NCBI RefSeq assembly: GCF_024451105.1
Contig: NZ_JANGEY010000016.1
Location: 1 to 57,536 of the forward strand
Source of the DNA: Stutzerimonas stutzeri
GTDB taxonomy: Bacteria; Pseudomonadota; Gammaproteobacteria; Pseudomonadales; Pseudomonadaceae
DNA: 57,536 bases
Direction of reading: 5' to 3'
The translations under genes and the position numbers were made by a program. Positions 37,798 through 46,879 of the stretch are shown here, piece by piece; within the stretch, counting starts at the first letter, position 1, and every line of letters starts with the position of its first letter. The notes under the pieces were generated by a model. That model saw only the letters and a list, made by a program, of their open reading frames with translations. It did no database searches and was not told where the DNA came from.

Positions 37798-39807
37798 ATG
37801 GCGGCTAACTGGGGGCTGCGCAGCAAGTCGGTACTGGCTCTGCTGCTGGCATGCGTGCTGGCGCTGATTCCGGCGATCCTGCTCGGCTGGCGGGCCATGG
37901 AAGACATCCGCCAGCATTTCGGCGAAGCCTATGCGCGCAACTTCACCCTGCTGCACCGCGAACGCATCCTCGCCCCGCTGGCGCGCGAACTGGCCCTGGC
38001 GCGCCGGTTCGCCGATGCCCAGCTGACCCGCCGGTGGCTGCAGGACGAGGGCGACGCGCAACGCCGCGCGGAGTTCTTCGCCGAGGCCGAGGGCTACCAG
38101 CGCGACTTCCGCGACCGCTCCTGGTTCGTCATCAGCGCGACGACTCGCCACTACTACTTCGCCGAGGCCGGCACGCCGGGCAGCGAGCGGCCGCGCTACC
38201 TGCTCGATCCCGCCGATCCGCAGGACGCCTGGTTCTTCGCCAGCGTCGCCGCCGCCGAGGACTACAACCTCAACGTCAATGTCGACCACAAGCTCAAGGT
38301 GACCAAGGTCTGGTTCAACGTGCCGGTGCACGACGGCGCCCGGGTGCTCGGCCTGGCCGGCACCGGCCTGGATCTGAGCGACTTCCTCGAACGCTTCATG
38401 GTCAGCCGCGAGGCGGGCGTGACGCCGATGATCCTGGCGGTCGACGGCGCCATCCAGGCCCATCCGGATCGGGCGCGCATCGCCTACAGCTCGGGTGCCG
38501 GGCAGGCCGTCGGTCAGGGACTGATCTTCGACCAGCTCGGCGGGCCGGCCGAGCGACGCGCGCTGCAGGAGGCCATGCGGCGGGCCGAGGCCGAGCCGGA
38601 CGGCGTGCAGCTCCTCCACGCCAGCCTCGACGGCCAGCCGCGCCTGCTGGCGCTCAGCTACATCGCCCCGCTGCGCTGGCACCTGCTCACCGCCGTCGAC
38701 CTGCATGCCGCACAGCTGCTCGACCAGCGCTGGCTGTGGCCGCTGCTCGGCACCCTGGTGGTGCTGCTGGCGGCCTTGCTGCTCGGCTTCGCCTATGCCC
38801 TCGAGCGTCTGCTGCTGCAACCGCTGCGCAGCCTCAAGCAGTCGGCCAAGGCGATCGCCGCCGGCCACTACGCCACCAGCCTGCCGCCGGCGCGCGGCGA
38901 CGAGATCGGCGAGCTGTCGACTGCCTTCGCCAGCATGGCCGAGCAAGTGCGCCGCCACACCGCCGAGCTGGAGGGCAAGGTGCGCGAGCGCACTCGAGCC
39001 CTCGAGCAGGCCAACCGCGAGATGGTCGCCGCGCACAAGCAGATCGACGACTCCATCGACTACGCCAGCCTGATCCAGCGCGCCATCCTGCCCGATCGCC
39101 AGCTGTCGGCGGCCCTCGGCGAGCATCACTTCGTGCTCTGGAAGCCGCGCGACGTGGTCGGCGGCGATTTCTACGTGTATCGCGAGAGCGGCGACGGTTG
39201 CCTGCTCGGCGTGGTCGACTGCGCCGGCCACGGGGTGCCCGGCGCGCTGATGACCATGCTGGCGCGTGCCGCCATCGACCACGCCATCGCCGTCGCCGGG
39301 GTGGACGATCCGGCGGCGATCCTGCGCGAGACCGACCGCACGGTGCGCGGCATGCTGCGCGAGGAGCAGATGTCGCGTGCCCTGGCCACCAACATGGATG
39401 CCGGTCTGGTGTGGGTGGATCGCGCGACCCGGCGCCTGCGCTTCGCCGGCGCGAAGATCGCCCTGTACGCCAGCGACGGTTTCGAGGTGCGCGAATACAA
39501 GGGGGCACGCCGCGCCCTGGCCGACAAGCGCCAGGGCGAGTACGAGAACCTCGAGATCGAGCTGCCGCGCGGCTGGACCTGCTACCTGTGCACCGACGGC
39601 TTCCTCGACCAGGCCGGCGGCGAGCACGGCTTCGGTTTCGGCAGCCGGCGCTTCGCCGACCTGCTGCGTGCCCATGCCCAGCGCCCGCTGGCCGAGCAGG
39701 CCGAGCGCTTCGTCGCCCGCTTCGACGCCTATCGCGGCGAGCGGCCGCAGCTCGACGACATCACCGTGCTTTCCTTCCGTTTCGACCAAGCGCCAACCAA
39801 GGAGTGA
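37798..39807 (+). CDS. siaA: SiaA, membrane PP2C-type phosphatase
   Basis: The 669-residue protein has an N-terminal membrane helix (about 9-30), a periplasmic sensor region, a second helix (about 315-340), a HAMP domain, a coiled coil (about 390-425) and a C-terminal PPM/SpoIIE phosphatase with KPRDVVGGDFYVY and VVDCAGHGVPGAL. In P. aeruginosa SiaA dephosphorylates SiaC and so promotes c-di-GMP production and aggregation. siaB starts 3 bases after its stop codon. Confidence 0.92.
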   Translation: MAANWGLRSKSVLALLLACVLALIPAILLGWRAMEDIRQHFGEAYARNFTLLHRERILAPLARELALARRFADAQLTRRWLQDEGDAQRRAEFFAEAEGYQRDFRDRSWFVISATTRHYYFAEAGTPGSERPRYLLDPADPQDAWFFASVAAAEDYNLNVNVDHKLKVTKVWFNVPVHDGARVLGLAGTGLDLSDFLERFMVSREAGVTPMILAVDGAIQAHPDRARIAYSSGAGQAVGQGLIFDQLGGPAERRALQEAMRRAEAEPDGVQLLHASLDGQPRLLALSYIAPLRWHLLTAVDLHAAQLLDQRWLWPLLGTLVVLLAALLLGFAYALERLLLQPLRSLKQSAKAIAAGHYATSLPPARGDEIGELSTAFASMAEQVRRHTAELEGKVRERTRALEQANREMVAAHKQIDDSIDYASLIQRAILPDRQLSAALGEHHFVLWKPRDVVGGDFYVYRESGDGCLLGVVDCAGHGVPGALMTMLARAAIDHAIAVAGVDDPAAILRETDRTVRGMLREEQMSRALATNMDAGLVWVDRATRRLRFAGAKIALYASDGFEVREYKGARRALADKRQGEYENLEIELPRGWTCYLCTDGFLDQAGGEHGFGFGSRRFADLLRAHAQRPLAEQAERFVARFDAYRGERPQLDDITVLSFRFDQAPTKE

Positions 39808-39809
39808 CC

Positions 39810-40325
39810 ATGGACACACACGACCTGCTGGCCATGCGCGAGAGCTACAATCGCCAGCGCATCATGCTCTGCTTCAACGGGCCGATCTCGCGCAGCCTGA
39901 TCGAGGAGATCGGCAACGCCCTGCGCAACTACCTGGCGGCCGAGCAGGCGCAGCCCTCGGCGGCCATGGACGTGTTCGCCGTGTACATCGAAATGACCCA
40001 GAACATCCGCCACTACGCCACCCGCATGCAGTACTGCGACCAGGACGCCTCGGCCACCGTGGCCATCGCCCGCAACGAGGAGGGTCGTTACGTGGTATCG
40101 GCCGGCAACCTGGTCGAGTGGGTCGAGGGCCTGGCCGGGCTGGACAAGGCGCAGCTCAAGGCCGCCTACAAGGAGCAGCTGCGCAAGCCGCGCGACGGCG
40201 AGAGCGCCAGCGGTGCCGGACTCGGGCTGCTCGACATCGCCCGCAAGTCGAGTCGACCGCTGCATGCCTCGCTCAAGGAGCAGCCTGGCGGTCGCGCCTT
40301 CTTCAGCCTGCGTGCAGTGATCTGA
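39810..40325 (+). CDS. siaB: SiaB, SiaC kinase
   Basis: The 171-residue GHKL-type protein has an N-box (YIEMTQNIRHYATR) and a G-box (ESASGAGLGLLDIARKSS). SiaB is known to phosphorylate SiaC, opposing SiaA. AAGGAG precedes ATG 39810, which lies 2 bases after siaA; siaC follows after 21 bases. Confidence 0.92.
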   Translation: MDTHDLLAMRESYNRQRIMLCFNGPISRSLIEEIGNALRNYLAAEQAQPSAAMDVFAVYIEMTQNIRHYATRMQYCDQDASATVAIARNEEGRYVVSAGNLVEWVEGLAGLDKAQLKAAYKEQLRKPRDGESASGAGLGLLDIARKSSRPLHASLKEQPGGRAFFSLRAVI

Positions 40326-40346
40326 GCAATCTTCACGGGAATGACC

Positions 40347-40727
40347 ATGACTGTACTGAACATTGACGGAACCCAGTCCACGCCGGCCATTCAGGGCGAC
40401 TGGAGCGCAGGCGTGCTGGCCATGCAGGGCGACTCCTATCCGGAAAACTCCTTCGAGCTGTTCGGCCAGGTGATCGACTGGGTCGAGCGCTTCCTGCGCG
40501 AGGAGGCCCGGCCGCTGGCCCTCGAGCTGCGCCTGCTGTACCTCAATACCAGCTCGATCAAGGCGCTGATGGATATCTTCGACCTGCTTGAGGACGCCCA
40601 TCGCGACGGTCGTGCGGTGAGCGTCAACTGGCACTACGACAGCCGCAACGAGCGGGTCGCCGAACTGGCCGAGGAGTTCCGCGAAGACTGCAGCTTCCCC
40701 TTCGCCATCCTGGCCCACAGCGAGTAG
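40347..40727 (+). CDS. siaC: SiaC, phospho-switch activator of SiaD
   Basis: SiaC has 126 residues from ATG 40347; ATG 40341 is in frame but too close to the GGGA site. With this start the Thr of LYLNTSSIKALMD is residue 68, the position known to be phosphorylated in P. aeruginosa SiaC. The GTQSTPAIQGDW and GDSYPENSFELFG segments are family hallmarks. Unphosphorylated SiaC binds and activates the cyclase SiaD encoded next. Confidence 0.93.
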   Translation: MTVLNIDGTQSTPAIQGDWSAGVLAMQGDSYPENSFELFGQVIDWVERFLREEARPLALELRLLYLNTSSIKALMDIFDLLEDAHRDGRAVSVNWHYDSRNERVAELAEEFREDCSFPFAILAHSE

Positions 40728-40732
40728 ACGCC

Positions 40733-41542
40733 ATGAGCAGCGAGAGCGATCTGGACCTGCTGGTCGAGAGCCTGCTGAGCGATCCGCAGTACTACGGCCA
40801 TCCCCTGCGCGAGGCGCTGGCGCGTCTGCAGCAGCAGAACCTCGATCAGCTGTCGCGGCTCGAGCGCATCGCGCGGATATCCGACGGTTACCAGGCGCTG
40901 GCGCGCGAACGCAATCTCTCGCTGTCCGAGCGCTACCACCGCCAGTTGCGCCAGCTCGAGAAGGTGGCGCGCATCTCCGACCGCTATCAGGACATGCTGC
41001 GCGACCTCAACCAGGCGCTGAAGACCGCTTCGCAGCGCGACGTGCTCACCGGCCTGGCCAACCGGCGCCTGCTGATGGAGCGCCTGCGCGAGGAGGAGCT
41101 GCGCAGCCAGCGCAGTGGGCGCACCTTCGTGCTGGAGATGGTCGACGTCGACCACTTCAAGCAGATCAACGACACCTGGGGACACGATGTCGGCGATCGT
41201 GCCCTCAGCGAGATCGCCAGGGTCCTGCAGACCAGCGTGCGCGGTTGCGATCTGTGCGGCCGCTGGGGTGGCGAGGAGTTTCTGCTGCTGCTGCCGGAAA
41301 CCGTGCTGGACGAGGCGCAGCCGTTGATCGACCGGTTGCGTGCGGCGCTGCGCGAGCTGCGGGTGATGGTCGGGGAGGAGTGCCTGGCGATCACCGCCAG
41401 TTTCGGCGTGGCCGAATACCGGACTCCCGAGAGCTACTCGCAGGTGCTCAACCGCGCCGATGCGGCGCTGCTCGAGGCCAAGCGCAGCGGTCGCGACCGT
41501 TGCGTGCTGGCGGAGGGGGACTGGGAGCAGAGGGATCTCTGA
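40733..41542 (+). CDS. siaD: SiaD, diguanylate cyclase
   Basis: SiaD, 269 residues, has an N-terminal helical region (1-95) that provides the SiaC-binding stalk and a GGDEF domain with active motif GGEEF at 179-183 and an RxxD inhibitory site (RGCD) five residues upstream. It makes cyclic di-GMP when bound by SiaC. It is the last gene of siaABCD, ending before a shared terminator. The helical part seems longer than in P. aeruginosa SiaD as I remember it. Confidence 0.92.
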   Translation: MSSESDLDLLVESLLSDPQYYGHPLREALARLQQQNLDQLSRLERIARISDGYQALARERNLSLSERYHRQLRQLEKVARISDRYQDMLRDLNQALKTASQRDVLTGLANRRLLMERLREEELRSQRSGRTFVLEMVDVDHFKQINDTWGHDVGDRALSEIARVLQTSVRGCDLCGRWGGEEFLLLLPETVLDEAQPLIDRLRAALRELRVMVGEECLAITASFGVAEYRTPESYSQVLNRADAALLEAKRSGRDRCVLAEGDWEQRDL

Positions 41543-41547
41543 GGGGG

Positions 41548-41574
41548 CCCCGCCCGCGGATGGCGCGGGCGGGG
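41548..41574. terminator. Shared hairpin between convergent siaD and gabT
   Basis: ccccgcccgcg pairs with cgcgggcgggg (11 bp) around gatgg, between the two stop codons. There is no T-run on either side, so efficiency is uncertain. Confidence 0.6.
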
Positions 41575-41586
41575 TACAGGAGGGGG

Positions 41587-42867
41587 TCAGGCCAGTTCGT
41601 CGAAGCACTCGGCGATGATCGCCAGCCCCTTGTCGAGCAGCGCGTCTTCGGCGGTCAGCGGCACCAGGATGCGCAGCACGTTGTAGTAGGGACCGCAGGA
41701 CAGCAGGATCAGCCCCTTGTCGCGCGCCCTGGCCACCACCTGGGCGACCAGCTCGGCGTCCGGCTGGTGCGGATCGCCGTCCCTGAACAGCTCGACCGCG
41801 ATCATCGCGCCGAGACCGCGCACGTCGCCGACCGCCTTGTGCCGGGCCTGGATCTCGCGCAGGCCGGCCTTGAGGCGCTCGCCGACGGCCTGGCAGCGCT
41901 CGAGCAGGCGCTCCTCCTCGAACACGTCCAGTACCGCCAGCGCCGCGGCGCAGGCCAGCGGACTGCCGGCGTAGGTGCCGCCCAGGCCGCCGGGCGCGAC
42001 GCTGTCCATCAGCTCGGCGCGGCCGCATACCCCGGCCAGCGGGAAGCCGCCGGCGATCGACTTGGCGAAGGTGGTCAGGTCGGCGGCGACGCCCATCTGC
42101 TCCATGGCGAAGAAGGTGCCGGTGCGGCCGGCGCCGGTCTGCACCTCGTCGGCGATCAGCAGGATACCGTGCTGGTCGCACAACGCACGCAGACGCTGCA
42201 TGAATTCGCGCGGCGCCGGATAGAAGCCGCCCTCGCCCTGCACCGGCTCGATGACGATGGCGGCGATGTCGCGCGGCTCGGCGTCGTTCTTGAAGATCCG
42301 CTCGATGCTGGCGATGGAGTCGTCGAGGCTCACCCCGTGCAGCGCGCAGGGATACTGGGCGCGGTAGACGCCGCCGGGCATCAGGCCCATGCCGGCGGCG
42401 TAGGGCACCTTCTTGCCGGTCAGCGAGAGGGTCATCATGGTGCGACCGTGGTAGCCGCCGGTGAAGGCGATCACTCCGGCGCGGCCGGTGGCGGCGCGGG
42501 CGATCTTCACGGCATTCTCGACGGCTTCGGAGCCGGTGGTGACCAGCAGGGTCTTCTTGGCGAAATCGCCGGGCACCAGCGCGTTGATCTTCTCGCACAG
42601 CGCGATATACGGCTCGTAGGCCAGCACCTGGAAGCAGGTATGGCTCAGCTTGCCGAGCTGTTCCTGGACGGCGGCGACGATCTTCGGATGCAGGTGGCCG
42701 GTGTTGAGCACGGCGATGCCGCCGGCGAAGTCGACGTACTCGCGGCCCTCGACGTCCCACACGGTGGCGTTCTCGGCGCGCGCGGCGACGATCGGGTGGA
42801 TCTGGCTGACGCCACGGGCGACAGCGGCTTGGCGGCGTTGCAGCAGGGAGGCGTTGGTCTGGCTCAT
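41587..42867 (-). CDS. gabT: 4-aminobutyrate aminotransferase
   Basis: GabT, 426 residues, is a class III PLP aminotransferase that moves the amino group of GABA to 2-oxoglutarate, giving succinate semialdehyde. The start MSQTNASLLQRRQAAVARGVSQ matches the Pseudomonas protein. The PLP lysine lies in TFAKSIAGGFPLAGV, and DEVQTGAGRTGTFFA is intact. It is downstream of gabD on the same strand, so the pair forms a GABA-to-succinate operon. Confidence 0.94.
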   Translation of the reverse strand: MSQTNASLLQRRQAAVARGVSQIHPIVAARAENATVWDVEGREYVDFAGGIAVLNTGHLHPKIVAAVQEQLGKLSHTCFQVLAYEPYIALCEKINALVPGDFAKKTLLVTTGSEAVENAVKIARAATGRAGVIAFTGGYHGRTMMTLSLTGKKVPYAAGMGLMPGGVYRAQYPCALHGVSLDDSIASIERIFKNDAEPRDIAAIVIEPVQGEGGFYPAPREFMQRLRALCDQHGILLIADEVQTGAGRTGTFFAMEQMGVAADLTTFAKSIAGGFPLAGVCGRAELMDSVAPGGLGGTYAGSPLACAAALAVLDVFEEERLLERCQAVGERLKAGLREIQARHKAVGDVRGLGAMIAVELFRDGDPHQPDAELVAQVVARARDKGLILLSCGPYYNVLRILVPLTAEDALLDKGLAIIAECFDELA

Positions 42868-42983
42868 GGCATTCTCACGCAGGACAGTCGGAGCGTCGGT
42901 CGAAACCGGCCTGCCGGCATGGCTGACCGGTCGGAAAAGAGGGGTGAAGGGCCGTCGCCGACAAAACACGGCCCTCACCCACC

Positions 42984-42999
42984 CCGGGCCGCGGCCCGG
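42984..42999. repeat. 16-bp GC palindrome between gabD and gabT
   Basis: ccgggccgcggcccgg is a perfect palindrome in the 144-base gap downstream of gabD. It could form a short stem affecting the gabD/gabT mRNA ratio. Confidence 0.55.
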
Positions 43000-43011
43000 A
43001 GTTCGTGCGAA

Positions 43012-44466
43012 TCAGATGCCGCCGAGACACAGGTACTTGATCTCGAGATACTCGTCGAGACCGTACTTGGAGCCTTCTCGGCCGAGTCCGGAGGACTTCA
43101 TGCCGCCGAACGGCGCCACCTCGGTGGAGATCAGTCCGGTGTTGATACCGACCATGCCGTACTCCAGCGCCTCGGCGACACGGAACACCCGACCCAGGTC
43201 GCGGGCATAGAAGTAGGCGGCCAGGCCGAACTCGGTGTCGTTGGCCTGGGCGATCACGTCTTCCTCGTCGCGGAAACGGAATAGCGGAGCCAGCGGGCCG
43301 AAAGTCTCTTCCCTGGCCACGCGGGCACTGGCCGGCACGTCGACCAGGATGGTCGGCTCGAAGAAGTTGCCGCCCAGGCCGTTGCCGCCGGCGATCACCC
43401 GCGCGCCCTTGGCCACCGCGTCGTCGAGGTGCTGGCGCACCTTGTTGACCGCATTGGCATCGATCAGCGGGCCGGTGGTCACCCCGGCCTCGGCGCCGTT
43501 GCCCACCTTGAGCTTGGCCACCGCGACCTTGAGCTTCTCGGCGAAGGCGTCGTAGACCTTGTCCTGTACGTACAGGCGGTTGGCGCATACGCAGGTCTGC
43601 CCGGCGTTGCGGTACTTGGAGATGATCGCGCCCTCGACCGCGGCGTCCAGATCGGCATCGTCGAAGACGATGAAGGGCGCGTTGCCACCCAGCTCCAGCG
43701 ACAGCTTCTTCAGAGTCGGCGCGCACTGCTCCATCAGCTTGATGCCGACGCCGGTCGAGCCGGTGAACGAAAGCTTGCGCACCACCGGGCTCTCGCACAG
43801 CTCGGCGCCCACCTCGCGGCTGTTGGCGACGTCCGCCGGCAGCACGCTGAGCAGCCCGGCGGGAATGCCGGCGCGCTGAGCCAGTTCGGCCAGCGCCAGG
43901 GCGGAGAAGGGCGTCTGCGGCGCCGGCTTGAGCACCATGGCGCAGCCCACCGCCAGCGCTGGACCGGCCTTGCGGGTGATCATCGCACTGGGGAAGTTCC
44001 ACGGAGTGATAGCTGCGGTCACGCCGACCGGCTCCTTCTGCACCAGGATGCGCTTGTCGGCGGCATGTGCCGGGATCACGTCGCCATAGGCGCGCTTGGC
44101 TTCCTCGGCAAACCACTCGATGAAGGAGGCGGCGTAGACCACCTCGCCACGCGCCTCGGCCAGCGGCTTGCCCTGCTCGGCGGTCATGATCTGCGCGAGG
44201 TCTTCCTGATTGACGAGGATCAGCTCGTACCACTGGCGCAGCCTGGCAGCTCGCTCCTTGGCGGCGAGCTTGCGCCACGCCGGTTGCGCTATGCGCGCCG
44301 CTTCGATGGCGCGCTGCGTCTCCGTACGGCCCATGTTCGGCACGCTGCCCAGTTTCTCCCCGGTGGCCGGGTTGAAGATGTCGGTCCGCGCGCCGCTGTC
44401 GGCCTCGCACCAATGGCCGTTCACATAGGCCTGCTGGCGGAACAGGCTGGGGTCTTTCAGTTCCAT
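43012..44466 (-). CDS. gabD: Succinate-semialdehyde dehydrogenase (NADP+)
   Basis: GabD, 484 residues, oxidises succinate semialdehyde to succinate. It has the aldehyde dehydrogenase features TPWNFPSAMITRK, FTGSTGVG, the catalytic Glu in LELGGNAPFIVFDDADLD, and the catalytic Cys in GQTCVCANR. It is the first gene of gabDT; upstream are 240 bases with an AT-rich part near 44510-44570 that may hold its promoter. Confidence 0.95.
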   Translation of the reverse strand: MELKDPSLFRQQAYVNGHWCEADSGARTDIFNPATGEKLGSVPNMGRTETQRAIEAARIAQPAWRKLAAKERAARLRQWYELILVNQEDLAQIMTAEQGKPLAEARGEVVYAASFIEWFAEEAKRAYGDVIPAHAADKRILVQKEPVGVTAAITPWNFPSAMITRKAGPALAVGCAMVLKPAPQTPFSALALAELAQRAGIPAGLLSVLPADVANSREVGAELCESPVVRKLSFTGSTGVGIKLMEQCAPTLKKLSLELGGNAPFIVFDDADLDAAVEGAIISKYRNAGQTCVCANRLYVQDKVYDAFAEKLKVAVAKLKVGNGAEAGVTTGPLIDANAVNKVRQHLDDAVAKGARVIAGGNGLGGNFFEPTILVDVPASARVAREETFGPLAPLFRFRDEEDVIAQANDTEFGLAAYFYARDLGRVFRVAEALEYGMVGINTGLISTEVAPFGGMKSSGLGREGSKYGLDEYLEIKYLCLGGI

Positions 44467-44638
44467 CGCGGTCTCCGGCGAGTGTTCGAAATCTCAAACA
44501 ATCCTAGGGATTTGACGGGAAAAGAGCAACGGTCCGTTCAGAAAAAACAACGGAACGAGTAAAATCGCAGTGTTTTCAAGGACATGCGTGCGGTCTCTGG
44601 CTGGGTGGGTTCTCGATTGCGCGCAAGGCGTGCTGCCA

Positions 44639-44667
44639 TGGACGACTCCGACGAACATGCGTATGAT
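44639..44667 (+). promoter_or_regulatory. Putative tRNA promoter
   Basis: TGGACG (44639-44644) and TATGAT (44662-44667) are 17 bp apart, followed by a GC-rich discriminator as in stringently controlled tRNA promoters, 40 bases before the first tRNA sequence. Confidence 0.45.
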
Positions 44668-44707
44668 GTCAGGCGCGCTGTCGGGGGCTTCTTCCGGTAG
44701 CGAACAG

Positions 44708-44751
44708 GCATCCGTAGCTCAGCTGGATAGAGTACTGCCCTCCGAAGGCAG
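44708..44751 (+). pseudogene. Truncated tRNA-Arg(CCG), 5' half only
   Basis: The acceptor 5' strand (gcatccg), D-arm (gctcagctggatagag) and anticodon arm (ctgcc ctccgaa ggcag) match the intact tRNA at 44811, but after 44751 the variable loop, T-arm and 3' acceptor are absent. It differs from the intact gene in the acceptor and anticodon stems, so it is not a recent partial copy. It may be a scar of site-specific integration or deletion. Confidence 0.85.
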
Positions 44752-44810
44752 TGATCATCGGCTTGAGAAGCTCGGAAGCTAGTGGTCAAATAGGTCTCTG
44801 CAAAAAATAC

Positions 44811-44887
44811 GCACCTGTAGCTCAGCTGGATAGAGTATTGCCCTCCGAAGGCAAGGGTCGTGGGTTCGAATCCCGCCAGGTGCGCCA
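44811..44887 (+). tRNA. tRNA-Arg (anticodon CCG)
   Basis: A complete cloverleaf of 77 bases: acceptor gcacctg/caggtgc, D-arm, anticodon stem ttgcc/ggcaa with loop ctccgaa (anticodon CCG, reading CGG), T-loop ggttcgaatc, discriminator G and encoded CCA at 44885-44887. It shares the promoter region of the truncated copy and borders the accessory region to the right. Confidence 0.97.
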
Positions 44888-45497
44888 TATCTTCTTGATT
44901 TACAAGCCTTTTTCCTAAGGTGTCGCTGGTTAGATCCCTGAATAGGTTCCTCCCGCAACATATCCCCATGCCAGCTGTCATGGCCGCGATGAGCACTGCC
45001 CTCAGCGCCATTTCTCGATGACTTTTCAGGGTGTGCCAATCTTGTGCCCAAATCGTGCCGCACGGCCTGTGCACATGCCGCGCCTGGGCAGCTCGCGAGC
45101 ACTAGCTACGTCGTACCCTGCCCTTATACGAGCAGGAGTGATCTCAACCGGATCCAGCTGGTCAGTTCTGGCTCACACGCGGCTGCTATGGGTTGACAAA
45201 GCCCCCCTAGTGCGTAGGCAGAAACGCCTCTAGAAAAGCAGGGGCCATTCAGTGTGTCGCGCCCTGCCAGAACACAGCATGAAGCCATTGCGTATGCGCT
45301 TCTGGCAATCCATCATTCATGGTTAGGGGCCCTATAAGGCCTGCAGAGGCGGCCGCCATGTATAGCCCGGCAAAGCTCCCAAACGGGTGTTGCGAAGCTT
45401 TATGGAGAAGGAAATCCCCTACGAAGGATTTACAGGCTCTAGCAAAGAGCCGCCCAAGCGCTCCTTCTTTAATATCGATGAACCCTGGTAGGAGCCC
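44888..45497. other. Non-coding stretch between tRNA-Arg and the defence operon
   Basis: I see no convincing gene. A minus-strand frame reading across the tRNA is an artefact, and an 86-codon minus-strand frame at 45249-45509 has no recognisable similarity. A consensus TTGACA at 45193-45198 with a weak TAGGCA at 45215 could be a promoter for the operon starting at 45498. Confidence 0.4.
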
Positions 45498-46859
45498 ATG
45501 AAAACCCAAGATTTCCCTCCACTCCCCGCCTCCGAAGAGCCTTTGATGTTTGCAGATTTGTTTGCAGGCTGTGGCGGCCTATCCCTCGGGCTGTCGCTTT
45601 CGGGTATGAACGGCGTGTTTGCCATCGAACGCGACAAGATGGCTTTCTCGACCCTATCCGCCAACCTGCTTGAAGGGCGGAAAGTGCCGGTGAACCAGTT
45701 TTCATGGCCCTCGTGGCTGGAGAAGAAGGCCTGGGCAATCGACGAGGTTCTCGAGCAACACCCGATTGAGCTCACCCAGCTAAAGGGCAAAATCCATGTC
45801 CTGGCAGGAGGCCCACCCTGCCAAGGCTTCAGCTTTGCAGGAAAGCGGAATGAGTCCGACCCTCGCAACAAGCTGTTCGAGAAGTACGTCGAAATGGTTC
45901 AGGCTATCCGGCCATCGGCCCTTGTCCTGGAAAATGTGCCCGGGATGAAAGTGGCGCACGCCGCAAAGACATGGAAGCAACTGGGTATCTCGGTCAAGCC
46001 CCAGTCCTACTACGACAAGCTGGTAGAGAGTCTGGACAGGATCGGGTACCAAGTCCTAGGCAAGATCGTCGACTCCTCTCGCTTCGGGGTACCTCAGAAG
46101 CGCCCACGCCTGATAGTAATCGGACTCAGAAAGGACCTGGCCCAGCACCTCGAAGGTGGGGTAGCCCGAGCCTTTGAGGTGCTAGAGGAAGCCCGACTTA
46201 AGCAGCTGCATGAACTCGGTCTTCCCGAGGCCATCCATGCCGAGGATGCCATCTCGGACATGGAGATAGGTCACGCGGGCACGAGGCCCTGCAATGACCC
46301 TGACTCTCCGAAGAAATTCGAAGAGATTGCCTATGCCGGCCCTCGAACGGTGTTCCAAAGGCTCATGCATCAAGGCTGTGATGGCACCATCGATAGCTTG
46401 CGCCTCGCTAGGCACAAGCCAGAAATCAAGGCCAGGTTCCAGGCGATCATCGACGATCCTAACTGTGCCAAGGGCGTACGGATGAACGCCGAGATACGCC
46501 AAGCATATGGACTCAAGAAGCACCGCATCTATCCAATGCAAGCTAGCGCTCCGGCTCCCACTATCACGACACTGCCGGACGATGTCCTCCACTACAAGGA
46601 GCCCAGGATACTGACCGTACGGGAGTCTGCTCGGCTGCAGTCATTCCCGGACTGGTTCCAGTTCCGTGGAAAATTCACCACTGGCGGGAGCCAGCGGACC
46701 AAAGAGTGCCCGCGCTACACACAAGTGGGCAACGCGGTACCACCCTATTTGGCACGCGCCGTCGGCATGGCTATCAAGGCAATGCTGGATGAAGCCGTGA
46801 TGCTCGCCAGCCAAAAGGCAGAGCGTGAACTAGAAGAAAAAATGATAGCCATCGCTTGA
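45498..46859 (+). CDS. DNA (cytosine-5) methyltransferase
   Basis: The 453-residue enzyme transfers a methyl group to C5 of cytosine in DNA. Motif I is DLFAGCGGLSLG (from Asp20), motif IV GGPPCQGFSFAGK (catalytic Cys108), motif VI ENVPG, motif VIII QKRPRLIVIG, motif IX RESARLQSFPDWF and motif X GNAVPPYLARAVG. The target-recognition region lies about residues 230-360 and is not one I recognise. TAGGAG precedes ATG 45498. It heads an operon with three Dpt-like genes and vsr, so it probably makes the self-mark for that system. Confidence 0.95.
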   Translation: MKTQDFPPLPASEEPLMFADLFAGCGGLSLGLSLSGMNGVFAIERDKMAFSTLSANLLEGRKVPVNQFSWPSWLEKKAWAIDEVLEQHPIELTQLKGKIHVLAGGPPCQGFSFAGKRNESDPRNKLFEKYVEMVQAIRPSALVLENVPGMKVAHAAKTWKQLGISVKPQSYYDKLVESLDRIGYQVLGKIVDSSRFGVPQKRPRLIVIGLRKDLAQHLEGGVARAFEVLEEARLKQLHELGLPEAIHAEDAISDMEIGHAGTRPCNDPDSPKKFEEIAYAGPRTVFQRLMHQGCDGTIDSLRLARHKPEIKARFQAIIDDPNCAKGVRMNAEIRQAYGLKKHRIYPMQASAPAPTITTLPDDVLHYKEPRILTVRESARLQSFPDWFQFRGKFTTGGSQRTKECPRYTQVGNAVPPYLARAVGMAIKAMLDEAVMLASQKAERELEEKMIAIA

Positions 46860-46879
46860 ATACATAGGAGTCGAGGGGA

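Noticed and set aside
40634-42760. 708-codon minus-strand frame across siaD and gabT
   Set aside because: It overlaps gabT out of frame on the same strand and siaD antisense; both real genes have clear motifs.
44779-45102. Minus-strand frame containing [20 protein letters not shown]
   Set aside because: This is the well-known artefact of translating the complement of a tRNA gene.
45249-45509. 86-codon minus-strand frame before the methyltransferase
   Set aside because: It has no clear binding site or recognisable similarity and overlaps the methyltransferase start on the other strand; left as non-coding.
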